A DNA stretch of 64,000 nucleotides from Bacteroidales bacterium (GCA_012798805.1 JAAZMM010000044.1:22392-86391), one strand, 5' to 3'. Counted from the stretch's first letter, positions 37,447 through 48,322 are shown. The notes: generated from the sequence alone by a model not told the origin. Made by a program: numbers and translations.

Positions 37447-38034
37447 ATGGCAGCACCCAGAAAGACACCAGAAATTAATGGCGGTTCTATGGCGGACATC
37501 TCCTTCTTGATGTTGATATTCTTCTTGATGGTGAGTACTATGGATAAAGAGGAAGGTATCTCAAGACGTCTTCCCGTTATGCCTCCCGAAGATATGAAAG
37601 TGGAGGACCAGAAGGTCAATCGTCGTAATATCATCCAGGTAAAAGTCAACGCTCAGGATAGACTTTTCGCAGGAAACGAGATTATTGATATCACTCAGCT
37701 CAAGGACAAGATCAAGGAGTTTATGACCAATCCCCAAAATGACCCCAATCTTCCCGATAAGGAGGTGACGTTCATTGAGGGCTATGGTGATTGCCCCGTA
37801 TCCAAAGGTGTGATTTCTCTGCAGAATGACCGTGGTACCAGCTACTCAAAGTACATTGAGGTACAGAATGAACTTATTCGTGCCGTCAACGAACTTCGTG
37901 ATGAATGGTCTATGGCTAATTATGGCAAGAGATATTCCAGACTCACCGAAGATCAACAGACTATTGTACGTAAAGCGGTTCCGCAGAATATTTCAGAGGC
38001 AGAACCGAAGGATGTAACCAAGAGAAGACGTTAA
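37447..38034 (+). CDS. ExbD/TolR family biopolymer transport protein
   Basis: GSMADISFLMLIFFLMVSTMDKEEGI. Confidence 0.9.
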   Translation: MAAPRKTPEINGGSMADISFLMLIFFLMVSTMDKEEGISRRLPVMPPEDMKVEDQKVNRRNIIQVKVNAQDRLFAGNEIIDITQLKDKIKEFMTNPQNDPNLPDKEVTFIEGYGDCPVSKGVISLQNDRGTSYSKYIEVQNELIRAVNELRDEWSMANYGKRYSRLTEDQQTIVRKAVPQNISEAEPKDVTKRRR

Positions 38035-38046
38035 GGAGGATTTATT

Positions 38047-38517
38047 ATGTCAAAATTTGTAGATAAAGGTAAAAAAGAAACCCCGGGTATCAGTACCGCA
38101 TCTCTGCCTGATATAGTTTTCATGATCTTGATGTTCTTCATGGTATCCGTTAGTATGCGTCAGACAGACCGCAAGGTAATCGTATCCCTTCCAGGTGCTT
38201 CGGAAGTTGCAAAACTGGAAAGAAAAGACCTTGCATCTTACATCTACATCGGTACCCCTACTCTCCAATATCAGAGTCTATATGGTACGGATTCACAGAT
38301 CCAGCTCAATGATGCTTTCCGCAGCATAGAAGATATTCGTGACTTCATAGCAGCAGAGCGTGAATCTATAAGCGAGGCAGAACGTCCGTTCATGACAGTA
38401 TCTATCAAAGCCGACCAGAATACCCGAATGGGTATTATTACAGACGTTAAGCAAGAGCTTCGTCGCTGTTCGGCTCTAAGAATAATGTATAGTGCACGTA
38501 AAGTCAGTGCTATCTAA
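38047..38517 (+). CDS. ExbD/TolR family biopolymer transport protein (second copy)
   Basis: STASLPDIVFMILMFFMVSVSMRQTDRKV. Confidence 0.9.
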   Translation: MSKFVDKGKKETPGISTASLPDIVFMILMFFMVSVSMRQTDRKVIVSLPGASEVAKLERKDLASYIYIGTPTLQYQSLYGTDSQIQLNDAFRSIEDIRDFIAAERESISEAERPFMTVSIKADQNTRMGIITDVKQELRRCSALRIMYSARKVSAI

Positions 38518-38531
38518 TTATTATTTATTTT

Positions 38532-38566
38532 ACAAGAAAGGGTGGCCAAGTGTCACCCTTTCTTGT
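38532..38566. terminator. Strong hairpin (13-bp perfect stem, 9-nt loop) after exbD
   Basis: ACAAGAAAGGGTG-gccaagtgt-CACCCTTTCTTGT; no U-tract follows. Confidence 0.6.
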
Positions 38567-38593
38567 ATGACACAAAAATTATTGCAAAAGAAA

Positions 38594-39835
38594 ATGAGAA
38601 AATTTTTGGTTTTTATCCTCACTCTGCTCGTCGTTACATCCTGTAGTGAGAAAAAGGCTAAATATGTATTCCTTTTTATAGGAGATGGTATGGGATTTTC
38701 CCACGTAGCCGTTACTGAGGCATTCAAGGCTACTGAAAAAGGCGTAATCGGGAGTGAACCTCTTACTTTCACACAATTCCCCATACTGGGAATGGCTACC
38801 ACTCACTCAGCTAACGAGTTCATCACCTGCTCTTCAGCTGCCGGCACTGCTCTTGCCGCCGGTATCAAGACACGTAATGGTATGTTGGGAGTAACACCGG
38901 ACACCACAAATGTTACGGCAATCTCATATAAATTTCATGATGCAGGACGCAAGGTGGGGATTATCAGCTCCGTAACCATAAACCACGCTACTCCGGGAGC
39001 TTTCTACGCACACAATCCCTCCAGAAGTGACTACTATGCCATTGCAAAGGAGCTGCCTGAGACAGGATTCGAATTCTTTGGCGGAGGCGGTTTTGCCAAG
39101 CCATTCGGTAAAGAGGATTCCGAGCGTCCCATTTATGAGATAGTAGCTGAAAAAGGCTATACAATCTCTTACGGCATGGAGGACTATATGGCACTTAAAG
39201 ATAAGGCAGAAAAAATAATAATGCTTCAGGAAAAAGGCAAAGAGGAAAATGTCCTTCCCTACAAAAACGAACTTGAAGAGTCTGATCTCACATTAGCTCA
39301 GGTAGTCGATGCAGCTGTAAAGTTCCTTGAAAATGAAAAGGGATTTTTCATTATGGCCGAAGGGGGCAAAATAGATTGGGCAGCCCACTCCAACGACGTT
39401 GCCAATACTATTTTTGAGACACTCGATTTCGATGCAGCAATCGAGGTTGCATATAAGTTTTACCAGCAGCATCCCGATGAGACGCTTATCGTTGTGACGG
39501 CAGACCACGAGACCGGCGGAATCTCACTTGGCAGCTCAAAAGGCTATAAAGTTGACCTTACAATAGTGAAGGAAATTTTGGATGATATAGAAGATCGGGA
39601 TGGTAAAACTGAAATGGAGAGCGAAGAAACTCCCGACGTCTTCACTTATATGTCTGCAAAAGAGATTAACTCCTATGTCTCCGATAAAGCTAGTGTAGGC
39701 TGGACTACCACAGGACATACCGGAGGTGCTGTTCCTGTATTTGCCATCGGAGCCGGCAGCTCACTTTTCAGTGGCAGGATGGATAATACAGACATACCTA
39801 AGAAAATATGTAAAGCGGCGGGCATTGCCTTCTAG
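38594..39835 (+). CDS. Alkaline phosphatase family lipoprotein
   Basis: Start at MRKFLVFILTLLVVTSCSEKK (lipobox); FIGDGMGFSHV, TCSSAAGTALAAGIKT, EGGKIDWAAHSND, VTADHETGG, TGHTGGAVPVFA. Confidence 0.93.
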   Translation: MRKFLVFILTLLVVTSCSEKKAKYVFLFIGDGMGFSHVAVTEAFKATEKGVIGSEPLTFTQFPILGMATTHSANEFITCSSAAGTALAAGIKTRNGMLGVTPDTTNVTAISYKFHDAGRKVGIISSVTINHATPGAFYAHNPSRSDYYAIAKELPETGFEFFGGGGFAKPFGKEDSERPIYEIVAEKGYTISYGMEDYMALKDKAEKIIMLQEKGKEENVLPYKNELEESDLTLAQVVDAAVKFLENEKGFFIMAEGGKIDWAAHSNDVANTIFETLDFDAAIEVAYKFYQQHPDETLIVVTADHETGGISLGSSKGYKVDLTIVKEILDDIEDRDGKTEMESEETPDVFTYMSAKEINSYVSDKASVGWTTTGHTGGAVPVFAIGAGSSLFSGRMDNTDIPKKICKAAGIAF

Positions 39836-39843
39836 TCCATACT

Positions 39844-39875
39844 TTTGGTAGTTTGTCATTGATTGTCTAACTTTG
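39844..39875 (+). promoter_or_regulatory. asnS promoter TTTG-N20-TAACTTTG
   Basis: TTTG 39844-39847, TAACTTTG 39868-39875, ATG at 39897. Confidence 0.65.
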
Positions 39876-39896
39876 TCATTTTGATTATCAAAAGCA

Positions 39897-41282
39897 ATGA
39901 AAAGAACTAAAGTTATCAAGTTGCTTCAACAATCACCCGGCAGCAAAGTACTTGTAAAGGGCTGGGTTAGAACAAAACGAGGCATCAAAAATGTGGCATT
40001 CATAGCTCTTAATGACGGATCCACAATAAATAATATTCAGATCGTCTGCGACACTACTTCTTTTGACGAAGCACTGCTCAAGCAGATCACAACAGGCGCA
40101 TGTATCGCGGTAAAAGGCGAACTGACAGCATCACCAGGAAGCGGACAAGCAGTTGAAATCCAGGCAAGAGAGATTGAAGTATTGGGACCTGCCGATCCTG
40201 ATAGCTATCCTCTTCAAAAGAAGGGACACAGCATGGAATTCCTTCGTGAGATAGCTCACCTGCGTCCCCGCACCAATACTTTCGGTGCCGTATTTAGAAT
40301 CCGCCACGCTATGGCATTTGCCATCCACAAATTTTTCAATGACAAAGGGTTTTTCTACCTTCACACTCCTATTATAACAAGCTCGGACTGTGAAGGCGCG
40401 GGTGAAATGTTCCATGTCACAACACTCAATCTGAAGAACGTCCCCAAAAACAAAGATGGTAGCGTAAACTTTGAAGAGGACTTTTTTGGTCGTGAGACAG
40501 CCCTTACTGTAAGCGGACAGCTGGAAGGCGAACTCGGGGCTATGGCTCTGGGAGATATTTATACTTTCGGACCCACTTTCCGTGCCGAAAACTCCAATAC
40601 TCCCCGCCACCTCGCAGAGTTCTGGATGATTGAACCGGAAATGGCATTTTATGAGATAGAGGATAACATGGACCTGGCTGAGGAGTTTATCAAATATTTG
40701 GTACAATATGCGCTGGACCATTGTAAAGATGACCTCAACTTCCTCAACAAGATGATTGACAAGGAGCTTATATCCCGTCTCGAAAGTGTTGTAAATACTA
40801 AGTTCGTACGGCTCTCCTACACCGAAGGTATAGAAATCCTGAAAAAATCGGGAGCCAAATTTGAATTCCCGGTTTCCTGGGGCATTGACCTTCAGAGTGA
40901 ACATGAAAGGTATCTCGTCGAGAAGCACTTCAAGAAACCCGTTATCCTTACTGACTATCCCAAGGAAATTAAAGCTTTTTATATGAAGTTGAACGAGGAC
41001 GGAAAGACAGTTAGAGCAATGGATGTTCTCTTCCCTAAAATTGGCGAAATCATAGGCGGTTCACAAAGAGAGGAGTCTCTGGAAAAACTGGAGCGCAGAA
41101 TAGAAGAACTCGATATGGACAAAAGCAACCTCTGGTGGTATATTGATACCCGTCGTTTTGGTACTGCACCACACAGCGGATTCGGACTTGGATTTGAGAG
41201 GCTTCTGCTCTTTGTTACCGGAATGGCCAACATAAGGGATGTCATTCCCTTCCCAAGGACACCAAAGAACGCTGAATTTTAA
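39897..41282 (+). CDS. asnS: Asparaginyl-tRNA synthetase
   Basis: OB fold [25 protein letters not shown]; class II motifs, [28 protein letters not shown]. Confidence 0.95.
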   Translation: MKRTKVIKLLQQSPGSKVLVKGWVRTKRGIKNVAFIALNDGSTINNIQIVCDTTSFDEALLKQITTGACIAVKGELTASPGSGQAVEIQAREIEVLGPADPDSYPLQKKGHSMEFLREIAHLRPRTNTFGAVFRIRHAMAFAIHKFFNDKGFFYLHTPIITSSDCEGAGEMFHVTTLNLKNVPKNKDGSVNFEEDFFGRETALTVSGQLEGELGAMALGDIYTFGPTFRAENSNTPRHLAEFWMIEPEMAFYEIEDNMDLAEEFIKYLVQYALDHCKDDLNFLNKMIDKELISRLESVVNTKFVRLSYTEGIEILKKSGAKFEFPVSWGIDLQSEHERYLVEKHFKKPVILTDYPKEIKAFYMKLNEDGKTVRAMDVLFPKIGEIIGGSQREESLEKLERRIEELDMDKSNLWWYIDTRRFGTAPHSGFGLGFERLLLFVTGMANIRDVIPFPRTPKNAEF

Positions 41283-41299
41283 CAAAACATTAGACCAAT

Positions 41300-41917
41300 A
41301 TGCTTATCATCGGTATCGCCGGTGGCACCGGCTCAGGCAAGACCACAGTGGTCAATAAGATCTCAGAGAAGCTTAAAAACAAGGTAGTTGTAATACCTCA
41401 GGATTCCTATTACAAAGACCAGAGCCACCTCCCGATGGAGGTACGCCAGGAGCTCAACTTTGATCATCCTGATGCCATTGATTTTGAACTGCTCGTTCAG
41501 CAGCTCAAGGAGCTCAAAGAGGGAAAGATCATCTATCAGCCGGTCTATTCTTACATCACTTGCTCCAGATCAACCACCGAGACTGTAAAGGTAAGCTCCG
41601 CACCTGTTATCATTGTTGAAGGTATCCTCATATTTACCTGTAAGGAACTCCGTGAGCTAATGGACATAATGGTCTATGTTGACGCAGACGATGACGACCG
41701 TCTGATGCGTGTCATTTCAAGAGATATTATCGAGAGGGGTAAAAGTGTAGAAAAGGTAATGGAGCGCTATCAGAAAACAGTTAAACCAATGCACCTGCAA
41801 TTTATTGCACCAAGCAAGCGCTACGCCGATATCATAATACCTCAGGGCGGTCACAACAAGGTAGCTATTAATATGCTCATAGCCACAATTGAGCAAGCAC
41901 TGGACAATAAAGAGTAA
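41300..41917 (+). CDS. udk: Uridine kinase
   Basis: IGIAGGTGSGKTTVVNKI, QDSYYKD, NFDHPDAIDFELL, VEGILIF. Confidence 0.95.
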   Translation: MLIIGIAGGTGSGKTTVVNKISEKLKNKVVVIPQDSYYKDQSHLPMEVRQELNFDHPDAIDFELLVQQLKELKEGKIIYQPVYSYITCSRSTTETVKVSSAPVIIVEGILIFTCKELRELMDIMVYVDADDDDRLMRVISRDIIERGKSVEKVMERYQKTVKPMHLQFIAPSKRYADIIIPQGGHNKVAINMLIATIEQALDNKE

Positions 41918-42648
41918 TGAGCGATAAACCAAAGAAGATCAAGACTGAACAGAGGGTCGGGTTGTATCTGACCCTCATTTTCCATCTTGCCGTACTTATT
42001 ATCCTATTGCTTGTATCCATTCAGTCGGTAGTTGCTCCTGAAGCCTCATTTGTGCTTGATTTTACCAAACAGGAGGAGATGGAAGAGCAACAGAGAATAA
42101 TAGAGTTGAAAGAGGAGATCAGTCGCGAACTTGACAATCTAATTGCTGCTCCAAGAGGACAGATTCGCAATGTGGTAGTGGATGCCGGATCCCCACTTAG
42201 GGATGACCGTCATTCAAACCCCGACAGGGTCTATGAAGAAGCACGCAAACTCCAAGAAAAATTGGATGCATCCAAAGAAGATGCTATGAAGGAGGAATCA
42301 TCTGAGACAGTGGATCTCAATCCGGAGGTCGAAAAAAAGCAAAAGAAGGAGGATGCTCCCGCTTATAAAGGGCCTTCAGTCATCTCCTACCGGCTTGAGG
42401 GACGCAAGGCACAACACCTGCCGGTACCTGCCTATAAGGGCTACGGATCAGGGGATGTTTTTGTCGAAATAGTTGTCAATCCAAGAGGAAGGGTGATAGA
42501 TGCACGTGTGATGGAGAGTATTTCCAGTCCGGACAAATCACTTCACGATTTTGCAATAGAGGCAGCAAAGCGTTCACGTTTCACAGCCTCGGAAACTTCC
42601 GGATCCCGCCACATCGGCGAAATAGTTTATCGGTTTATTGCACAATAA
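41917..42648 (+). CDS. TonB-like energy transducer
   Basis: N-terminal TM LTLIFHLAVLIILLLVSIQSV; C-terminal GSGDVFVEIVVNPRGRVIDARVMES...AKRSRF. Confidence 0.8.
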   Translation: MSDKPKKIKTEQRVGLYLTLIFHLAVLIILLLVSIQSVVAPEASFVLDFTKQEEMEEQQRIIELKEEISRELDNLIAAPRGQIRNVVVDAGSPLRDDRHSNPDRVYEEARKLQEKLDASKEDAMKEESSETVDLNPEVEKKQKKEDAPAYKGPSVISYRLEGRKAQHLPVPAYKGYGSGDVFVEIVVNPRGRVIDARVMESISSPDKSLHDFAIEAAKRSRFTASETSGSRHIGEIVYRFIAQ

Positions 42649-42655
42649 ACCGCAC

Positions 42656-42690
42656 CACTACAAACTACATACTACACACTACACACTACT
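42656..42690. repeat. Heptad array C: five units between convergent tonB-like and ctp genes
   Basis: cactaca aactaca tactaca cactaca cactact; on - AGTGTGT AGTGTGT AGTATGT AGTTTGT AGTGG; supplies the ctp TAG stop. Confidence 0.85.
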
Positions 42691-44269
42691 CTCCCAGTGC
42701 TCTTTGGACGACATTATCATTCTCCAGATAGATCGGATAAAAAGCATCATCACCCATCGGTGTATATCTGCCGATAACCGCTTTTACCTGAGTCATTAAT
42801 ATATCACCTGAAATCTTCCAATCCGATTCTGAGGGGATTATCCCATTTACCGTTGTATAATCGATGAATTCTCTCTTGAGATTATGCTCTGCAAAAAAGG
42901 CATAAAGTGCATCCATATCCTTGATGGTCCTCATTCGCGTGCGATGTCTGTCACTAAATTTGTTGGCAAACTTGACGACCATGCTTTGACGGTTGCACTT
43001 AATAAGATAATCGGTAACTCCTACCGTATCGAGAGGTACAAAAACGTCGGGAATTATGCCGCCACCACCATAAACGATCTTACCCCCCGGAGTGACATAT
43101 TTTAACGAATCATTAACTTTAATACTATCCGCACTCAACATTTCTCCATGCTCATATCGCTCGAGGATATCCATCTCATATTTATCTGAATAGGGCTTTT
43201 GAATACACCTACCCGTCGGAGTATAGAAACGGGCAACTGTCAGGCGTATGCCCGATCCATCTGAAAAATAGACCGGCTCCTGCACGAGACCCTTTCCGAA
43301 TGAGCGTAAGCCATAAATCAAAGCCCGGTCATTGTCCTGCATGGCTCCTGCGAAAATTTCACTGGAAGAAGCTGAGGCTTCATTAATGAGAACGGCCAAT
43401 TCAATATCCTTGCAACTGCCTTTTCCATCCGCTACAAGATCCTGACGTGGACGATTTTTACCCTCCATATAGACTACCAAATCGCCCTTTTCGAGAAATT
43501 CATTCGAGAGCATCATTGCCTGGTCGAGATAGCCACCCGTGTTATCCCTCAAATCGAATATTAGCCGTTTCATGCCCTTTTCACGAAGGACAAGCGTCGC
43601 CTGAAGAAACTCGAAATAACTGGTCTTGGAAAATTTGGAAAGCTTGATGAATCCCGTGGTATCATTTATCATAAATGCCACATCCACACTATGAATCGGG
43701 ATCATATCCCTTACAATAGTGAAAGGTATCAATTTATCTTCGCCCTCCCTCTTTAGTTCCAGTTTTACCTTTGTACCCCTAGGGCCTCTCATCATCGAGA
43801 CCATGGAATCCTGCTGCATACTGACTCCGGCAACATTTCTGTCATCAATCTTGATTATACGGTCTCCACTGAGCAAACCTGCTTTTTCTGAAGGGCCGCC
43901 GGCAATGACATTGGTAACTATAGCCGTGTCATTGGGAACATTGAACTGGATACCTATACCGTCAAAACCTCCTTGGAGTACTTCGTCAGCTTTTTCCAGA
44001 TCCACGGGAGGCAGATAGACCGAATGGGGATCGAGTGCTGCCAAAACAGATGGAAGGATTTTTTCCGTAACGGCCTGATGATCGATATTGTCAACATAGT
44101 CCCTATCCACACTATTTAGCACAAGCACCAGTTTGGCCCAATCATCCTTTGTGGAATCGATATTGATCACATTCTTTTTGGGGAATCTCTGAATCAGTAT
44201 GACCAGCATCACAATGATTATAATCCATACCGACACTCTCAATATTCGCATTGCTCTGTCACTGTTCAT
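42686..44269 (-). CDS. S41 family C-terminal processing peptidase
   Basis: PDZ GIGIQFNVPNDTAIVTNVIAGGPSEKAGLLSGDRIIKID; active-site NEASASSSEIFAGAMQDNDRALIYGLRSFGKGLVQ. Confidence 0.94.
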   Translation of the reverse strand: MNSDRAMRILRVSVWIIIIVMLVILIQRFPKKNVINIDSTKDDWAKLVLVLNSVDRDYVDNIDHQAVTEKILPSVLAALDPHSVYLPPVDLEKADEVLQGGFDGIGIQFNVPNDTAIVTNVIAGGPSEKAGLLSGDRIIKIDDRNVAGVSMQQDSMVSMMRGPRGTKVKLELKREGEDKLIPFTIVRDMIPIHSVDVAFMINDTTGFIKLSKFSKTSYFEFLQATLVLREKGMKRLIFDLRDNTGGYLDQAMMLSNEFLEKGDLVVYMEGKNRPRQDLVADGKGSCKDIELAVLINEASASSSEIFAGAMQDNDRALIYGLRSFGKGLVQEPVYFSDGSGIRLTVARFYTPTGRCIQKPYSDKYEMDILERYEHGEMLSADSIKVNDSLKYVTPGGKIVYGGGGIIPDVFVPLDTVGVTDYLIKCNRQSMVVKFANKFSDRHRTRMRTIKDMDALYAFFAEHNLKREFIDYTTVNGIIPSESDWKISGDILMTQVKAVIGRYTPMGDDAFYPIYLENDNVVQRALGE

Positions 44270-44281
44270 AATATTGGGAAA

Positions 44282-44698
44282 TTACAACTGTTCAACCTCG
44301 ATACCGGCTCTGCGAAGCAATTCAATACCGTCAGTAATGCGATACTCTTCATGATAAACCACCCTCTTTATACCCGCCTGGATTATGAGTTTCGAGCACT
44401 CCAGACAGGGGGCGGCAGTCACATAGAGAGTAGAACCCTCACTGCTATTGCCGCTCTTTGCCACTTTGGTTATTGCATTTGCCTCAGCATGAAGGACATA
44501 TGGTTTCGTAGCACCTGTTTCATCTTCACATACATTTTCAAAACCTGAAGGTGTGCCATTATATCCATCTGATATTATCATTCTGTCCTTGACGATGAGG
44601 GCCCCCACCTGTTTGCGTTTGCAGTAGGAATTTTTTGCCCAAACCTGCGCCATTTCAAGATAACTCAGGTCAAATTTATTGCGTTTTTTATTATCCAT
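44282..44698 (-). CDS. Deoxycytidylate (dCMP) deaminase family protein
   Basis: LHAEANAITKVA, TAAPCLECSKLIIQAGIKRVVYHEEYR. Confidence 0.9.
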   Translation of the reverse strand: MDNKKRNKFDLSYLEMAQVWAKNSYCKRKQVGALIVKDRMIISDGYNGTPSGFENVCEDETGATKPYVLHAEANAITKVAKSGNSSEGSTLYVTAAPCLECSKLIIQAGIKRVVYHEEYRITDGIELLRRAGIEVEQL

Positions 44699-44709
44699 TT
44701 TGTTCTCTA

Positions 44710-46383
44710 TCAGTTGCTTTCGGCAGGCGCGCTATTTCTCTGGTAAATGTAGCGCTTGATACTGCGTTTGGGAGTTTTCTCAAATTCTTCGGGAACAATC
44801 TCTACGCCGGCCAGTTTGCAATAGTTTGGAAGCTCGATGTTGGCAAGCTGAATGCCCTCTTGAAGTTTTTCGAGAAGTTGCTCGTGTGAGAGTCCCTCTT
44901 CACTTGCCTGGTCAAAGTCGGGATAGATAAGTGCAATCAATAAACCTTTATCCTCAACCACAAGCGATTCTACCACATAGGGCATATTATTGAGAATACT
45001 CTCCACCTCCTCCGGATAGATATTTTGGCCGGAAGGCCCGAGGATCATACTCTTACTGCGTCCCTTGAGGAAGAGATAGCCATCTGAGTCTATAATACCC
45101 ATATCACCGGTTTTCAGCCAGCCGTTGGAGAGTACCTCATCGGTAGCCTCTTTATTCTTATAATATCCGAGAAAAACATTGTCACCCTTTACATATATCT
45201 CGCCGGGAATATTTTTAGGATCCTTAGAGTCAATTTTGATTTCCATTCTGGGAGCAGCTTTTCCGCAGGAATAAAGTTTGGTCTTGTCCCATGGCGCATA
45301 TGCAATGATGGGAGCACATTCAGTCATACCATAGCCTACTGTAAAGGGGAAGTTGATTCTTTTGAAGAATGCTTCAGCTTCGCGGTTAAGGGCGGCTCCA
45401 CCAATAATCACCTCCTTAAATTTGCCTCCAAAGGCAGATACTATGCTATTGAGTATCTTTTTCTGAATCATCTGATCGATCACGGGAAGATTAAGCAGTA
45501 GTTTAATCCTATTCTTGCTGATGATGGGAGCGAGCATCCTCTTATAAATTTTCTCAATAATCAGAGGAACAGCTATAATGATGTCCGGTTTGATTGTGCC
45601 CATAGCATCAAGGATAATATTGGGGCTGGGTAGTTTGGTCAGGAAGTGCGTATGCCCTCCTACCGACATTATAAACAAAAACTCGAACATCATCCCATAC
45701 ATATGTGCAGTAGGAAGCATGGAGACAAGATTGGAGGTATTGTTAAGTTGCGGATGCACGGCCCTCGCAAAAAGAATATTGGAGTGGAGAGACCTGTAAG
45801 GAAGCATTACTCCCTTTGAAAACCCCGAAGTTCCCGATGTATAGTTAATCATCGCAAGCTCATTGGGCGAGTCCTCATAATACTTGAGATCTGCGGGGGT
45901 GAAGTTATTTGGATATTTCTTTCCGAATAATTCATTCAAATGCTCCCTTGTATGAATATATTTTTCATCTCTTGCATATGCGACCTGCATATCTCTCATC
46001 AATAAGACTGCCTCCACTTCAGGCATTTCATCAATGTTCAGATTCTCCCAGATCGAATTTCCGACAAAGAGGAGCTTTGAGTCGGAGTGATTGACCAGAT
46101 GATGAATATTTGCCGGTTTAAATTCATGTAGAATGGGCACGGGCACGGCCCCATAGGTTAGTACAGCAAGGAAAGCCACTCCCCAGTTGGACTGGTTGCG
46201 GCTACAGATTGCGATTTTATCACCTTTGGCTATATCGCAATTTTCAAAGAGAATATGCAATTTAGCGATTCTTCTTGCAACATCGCGATAATTAAGAGTG
46301 AGACCTTTGTAATCAGAGAGTGCCGGGCAATCCCAGTTCTTCTTAAAACTCTCTTCGAATAATTTGTTGACAGATTTTTTCAT
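44710..46383 (-). CDS. AMP-binding long-chain acyl-CoA ligase
   Basis: INYTSGTSGFSKGVMLPYRSL, GYGMTECAPIIAY, LKTGDMGIIDSDGYLFLKGRSKSMI. Confidence 0.92.
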   Translation of the reverse strand: MKKSVNKLFEESFKKNWDCPALSDYKGLTLNYRDVARRIAKLHILFENCDIAKGDKIAICSRNQSNWGVAFLAVLTYGAVPVPILHEFKPANIHHLVNHSDSKLLFVGNSIWENLNIDEMPEVEAVLLMRDMQVAYARDEKYIHTREHLNELFGKKYPNNFTPADLKYYEDSPNELAMINYTSGTSGFSKGVMLPYRSLHSNILFARAVHPQLNNTSNLVSMLPTAHMYGMMFEFLFIMSVGGHTHFLTKLPSPNIILDAMGTIKPDIIIAVPLIIEKIYKRMLAPIISKNRIKLLLNLPVIDQMIQKKILNSIVSAFGGKFKEVIIGGAALNREAEAFFKRINFPFTVGYGMTECAPIIAYAPWDKTKLYSCGKAAPRMEIKIDSKDPKNIPGEIYVKGDNVFLGYYKNKEATDEVLSNGWLKTGDMGIIDSDGYLFLKGRSKSMILGPSGQNIYPEEVESILNNMPYVVESLVVEDKGLLIALIYPDFDQASEEGLSHEQLLEKLQEGIQLANIELPNYCKLAGVEIVPEEFEKTPKRSIKRYIYQRNSAPAESN

Positions 46384-46392
46384 CAGTTATCA

Positions 46393-48219
46393 TTATGCAA
46401 AGGCCTGGAGTTCGCAAAGATGCGAATAAAGGCCTTGGTTATTAATCAATGTATCATGATCTCCACGCTCAACTATAACGCCATTTCGCAGGACTATTAT
46501 CTCATCTGCATGGCGAATTGTGGAGAGACGGTGTGCAATTACAAGTGAGGTGCGATTTCTCATAAGGTTGGAAAGCGCCTCCTGTACAAGTCGCTCGCTT
46601 TCTGTATCAAGTGCAGAGGTAGCCTCATCGAGAATAAGGATCGGAGGGTTTTTAAGCACAGCACGTGCAATAGCCAACCTCTGTCTCTGACCTCCTGATA
46701 GTTTGGCTCCCCTATCTCCGATATTTGTTTGGTAACCCTCTTCCGTCTGCATTATAAATTCATGCGCATTTGCAATTCTCGCTGCAGCTTCTATCTGCTC
46801 CTGCAAGACATTCTCCATACCAAAGGAGATATTATTGGCAATGGAATCATTAAAAAGAATAGGCTCCTGAGTAACCACCCCCATCTGTGATATGAGATCA
46901 GCTATCTTGTACCTGCGGATATCAATCCCATCAAGCTCGATGGAACCGCCGTTAACATCCCAAAACCTGGGCAGGAGGTCAGCCATTGTGGATTTTCCGG
47001 CTCCTGAGGGACCTACGACTGCCACCATTTTCCCTTTGGGAATAGTAAAAGAAATGTTCTTTAGTACCGGTTCATCAGTATAACTGAAAAAGACATTTTT
47101 ATACTCGATGGAGTGCTCAAATGAGGTAAGCGGAATGGGGTTGGGATCCTCTTTGATAATAGAAGGAGCATCCAGTATATCAAAAATCCTTTGCCCTGAA
47201 ACAAGTCCTTTTTGCACGGCAGCAAAAGAGTTGGCCATTGCTTTGGCCGGCTCCAGCACCTTCCAGTAAAAACCGATATAGACTATAAATTGGGGCCATG
47301 TCATACCAAGATTGCCCTGAAAATTGAGCCACCCACCATAAAAGAGCACCATTGCAGCTATGGAAATCCCGAGAAACTCCGAAGTAGGCGATGCAAGCTC
47401 CTGTCTGTTGGAAACCTGCCTGCTCACCTTGCGATGGCGCTCATTATAACGTTCAAAGCGCTTTTCAACATATTTCTGCGCATTGAAAGCCTTAATTATC
47501 CTCGATCCGGAAATAGCCTCTTCATACTGGCTTAGAATATGGCCCATCAATGATTGCGTCTCTACAGAGCCTCTGCGAAGTTTGCGGGTGAGACGGGTAA
47601 CCATAAGTGCAGAAATCGGCAGGGCAATTAGCGAAACCGCAGTCAGTCGCGGTGACATGTAGAAAAGCATTGCCAAAAATCCCAGTGCAAGCAATGGCTC
47701 CCGAAACATCACATGGAAGCTGCTGGCAACACTATTTTGCACCTCATTGACATCATTGGAGATACTTGAAAGGATATCCCCTTTCTTTCTGTTGTTGAAA
47801 TATCCTATATCTAGAGAAGCTATCTTACTATAAAGGTCCTTCCGGATATTCTTCATCAGATTTGTCTTCATGCTTACCAAAATTCTCTGGGAAAGATATC
47901 TGCAGACATCTGAAAAGAAACAGGCCACAATCAACGAGAGCGACACGAAGAGCAGAGCCTTGATCACCCCGCCGGAAGCAGCAATGGAGGAAAGAAAATA
48001 TGAAAAGAGATCGTTGACATACTGAAGAGTGAGAGAAAATTCGGGCCTTGCTACTGTTTGAGGAATGGTATCCGACTCAAAAAGCACGGTCAAAAAGGGA
48101 CCAAGGAGAGCATAATTGGCAATACCGAATATTACGGAGAATATCGACAAAACCAGATATCCGGGCCAGTACCTCCCCCACGGCTTCGCATATCCCAGTA
48201 TTCTCTTAAATGTATCCAT
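46393..48219 (-). CDS. MsbA-like ABC transporter, fused permease/ATPase
   Basis: 6-TM domain; VVGPSGAGKSTMADLLPRFWD, KLSGGQRQRLAIARAVLKNPPILILDEATSALD. Confidence 0.93.
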   Translation of the reverse strand: MDTFKRILGYAKPWGRYWPGYLVLSIFSVIFGIANYALLGPFLTVLFESDTIPQTVARPEFSLTLQYVNDLFSYFLSSIAASGGVIKALLFVSLSLIVACFFSDVCRYLSQRILVSMKTNLMKNIRKDLYSKIASLDIGYFNNRKKGDILSSISNDVNEVQNSVASSFHVMFREPLLALGFLAMLFYMSPRLTAVSLIALPISALMVTRLTRKLRRGSVETQSLMGHILSQYEEAISGSRIIKAFNAQKYVEKRFERYNERHRKVSRQVSNRQELASPTSEFLGISIAAMVLFYGGWLNFQGNLGMTWPQFIVYIGFYWKVLEPAKAMANSFAAVQKGLVSGQRIFDILDAPSIIKEDPNPIPLTSFEHSIEYKNVFFSYTDEPVLKNISFTIPKGKMVAVVGPSGAGKSTMADLLPRFWDVNGGSIELDGIDIRRYKIADLISQMGVVTQEPILFNDSIANNISFGMENVLQEQIEAAARIANAHEFIMQTEEGYQTNIGDRGAKLSGGQRQRLAIARAVLKNPPILILDEATSALDTESERLVQEALSNLMRNRTSLVIAHRLSTIRHADEIIVLRNGVIVERGDHDTLINNQGLYSHLCELQAFA

Positions 48220-48322
48220 TTTTTATAATAGATGCCAAAATAGTTACAATTTACAAATTTACGAAAAAATTATGCCAGAAAGGCAAATACTGAAATAGTT
48301 TCGACTTAGGAGAAATGGGCCC

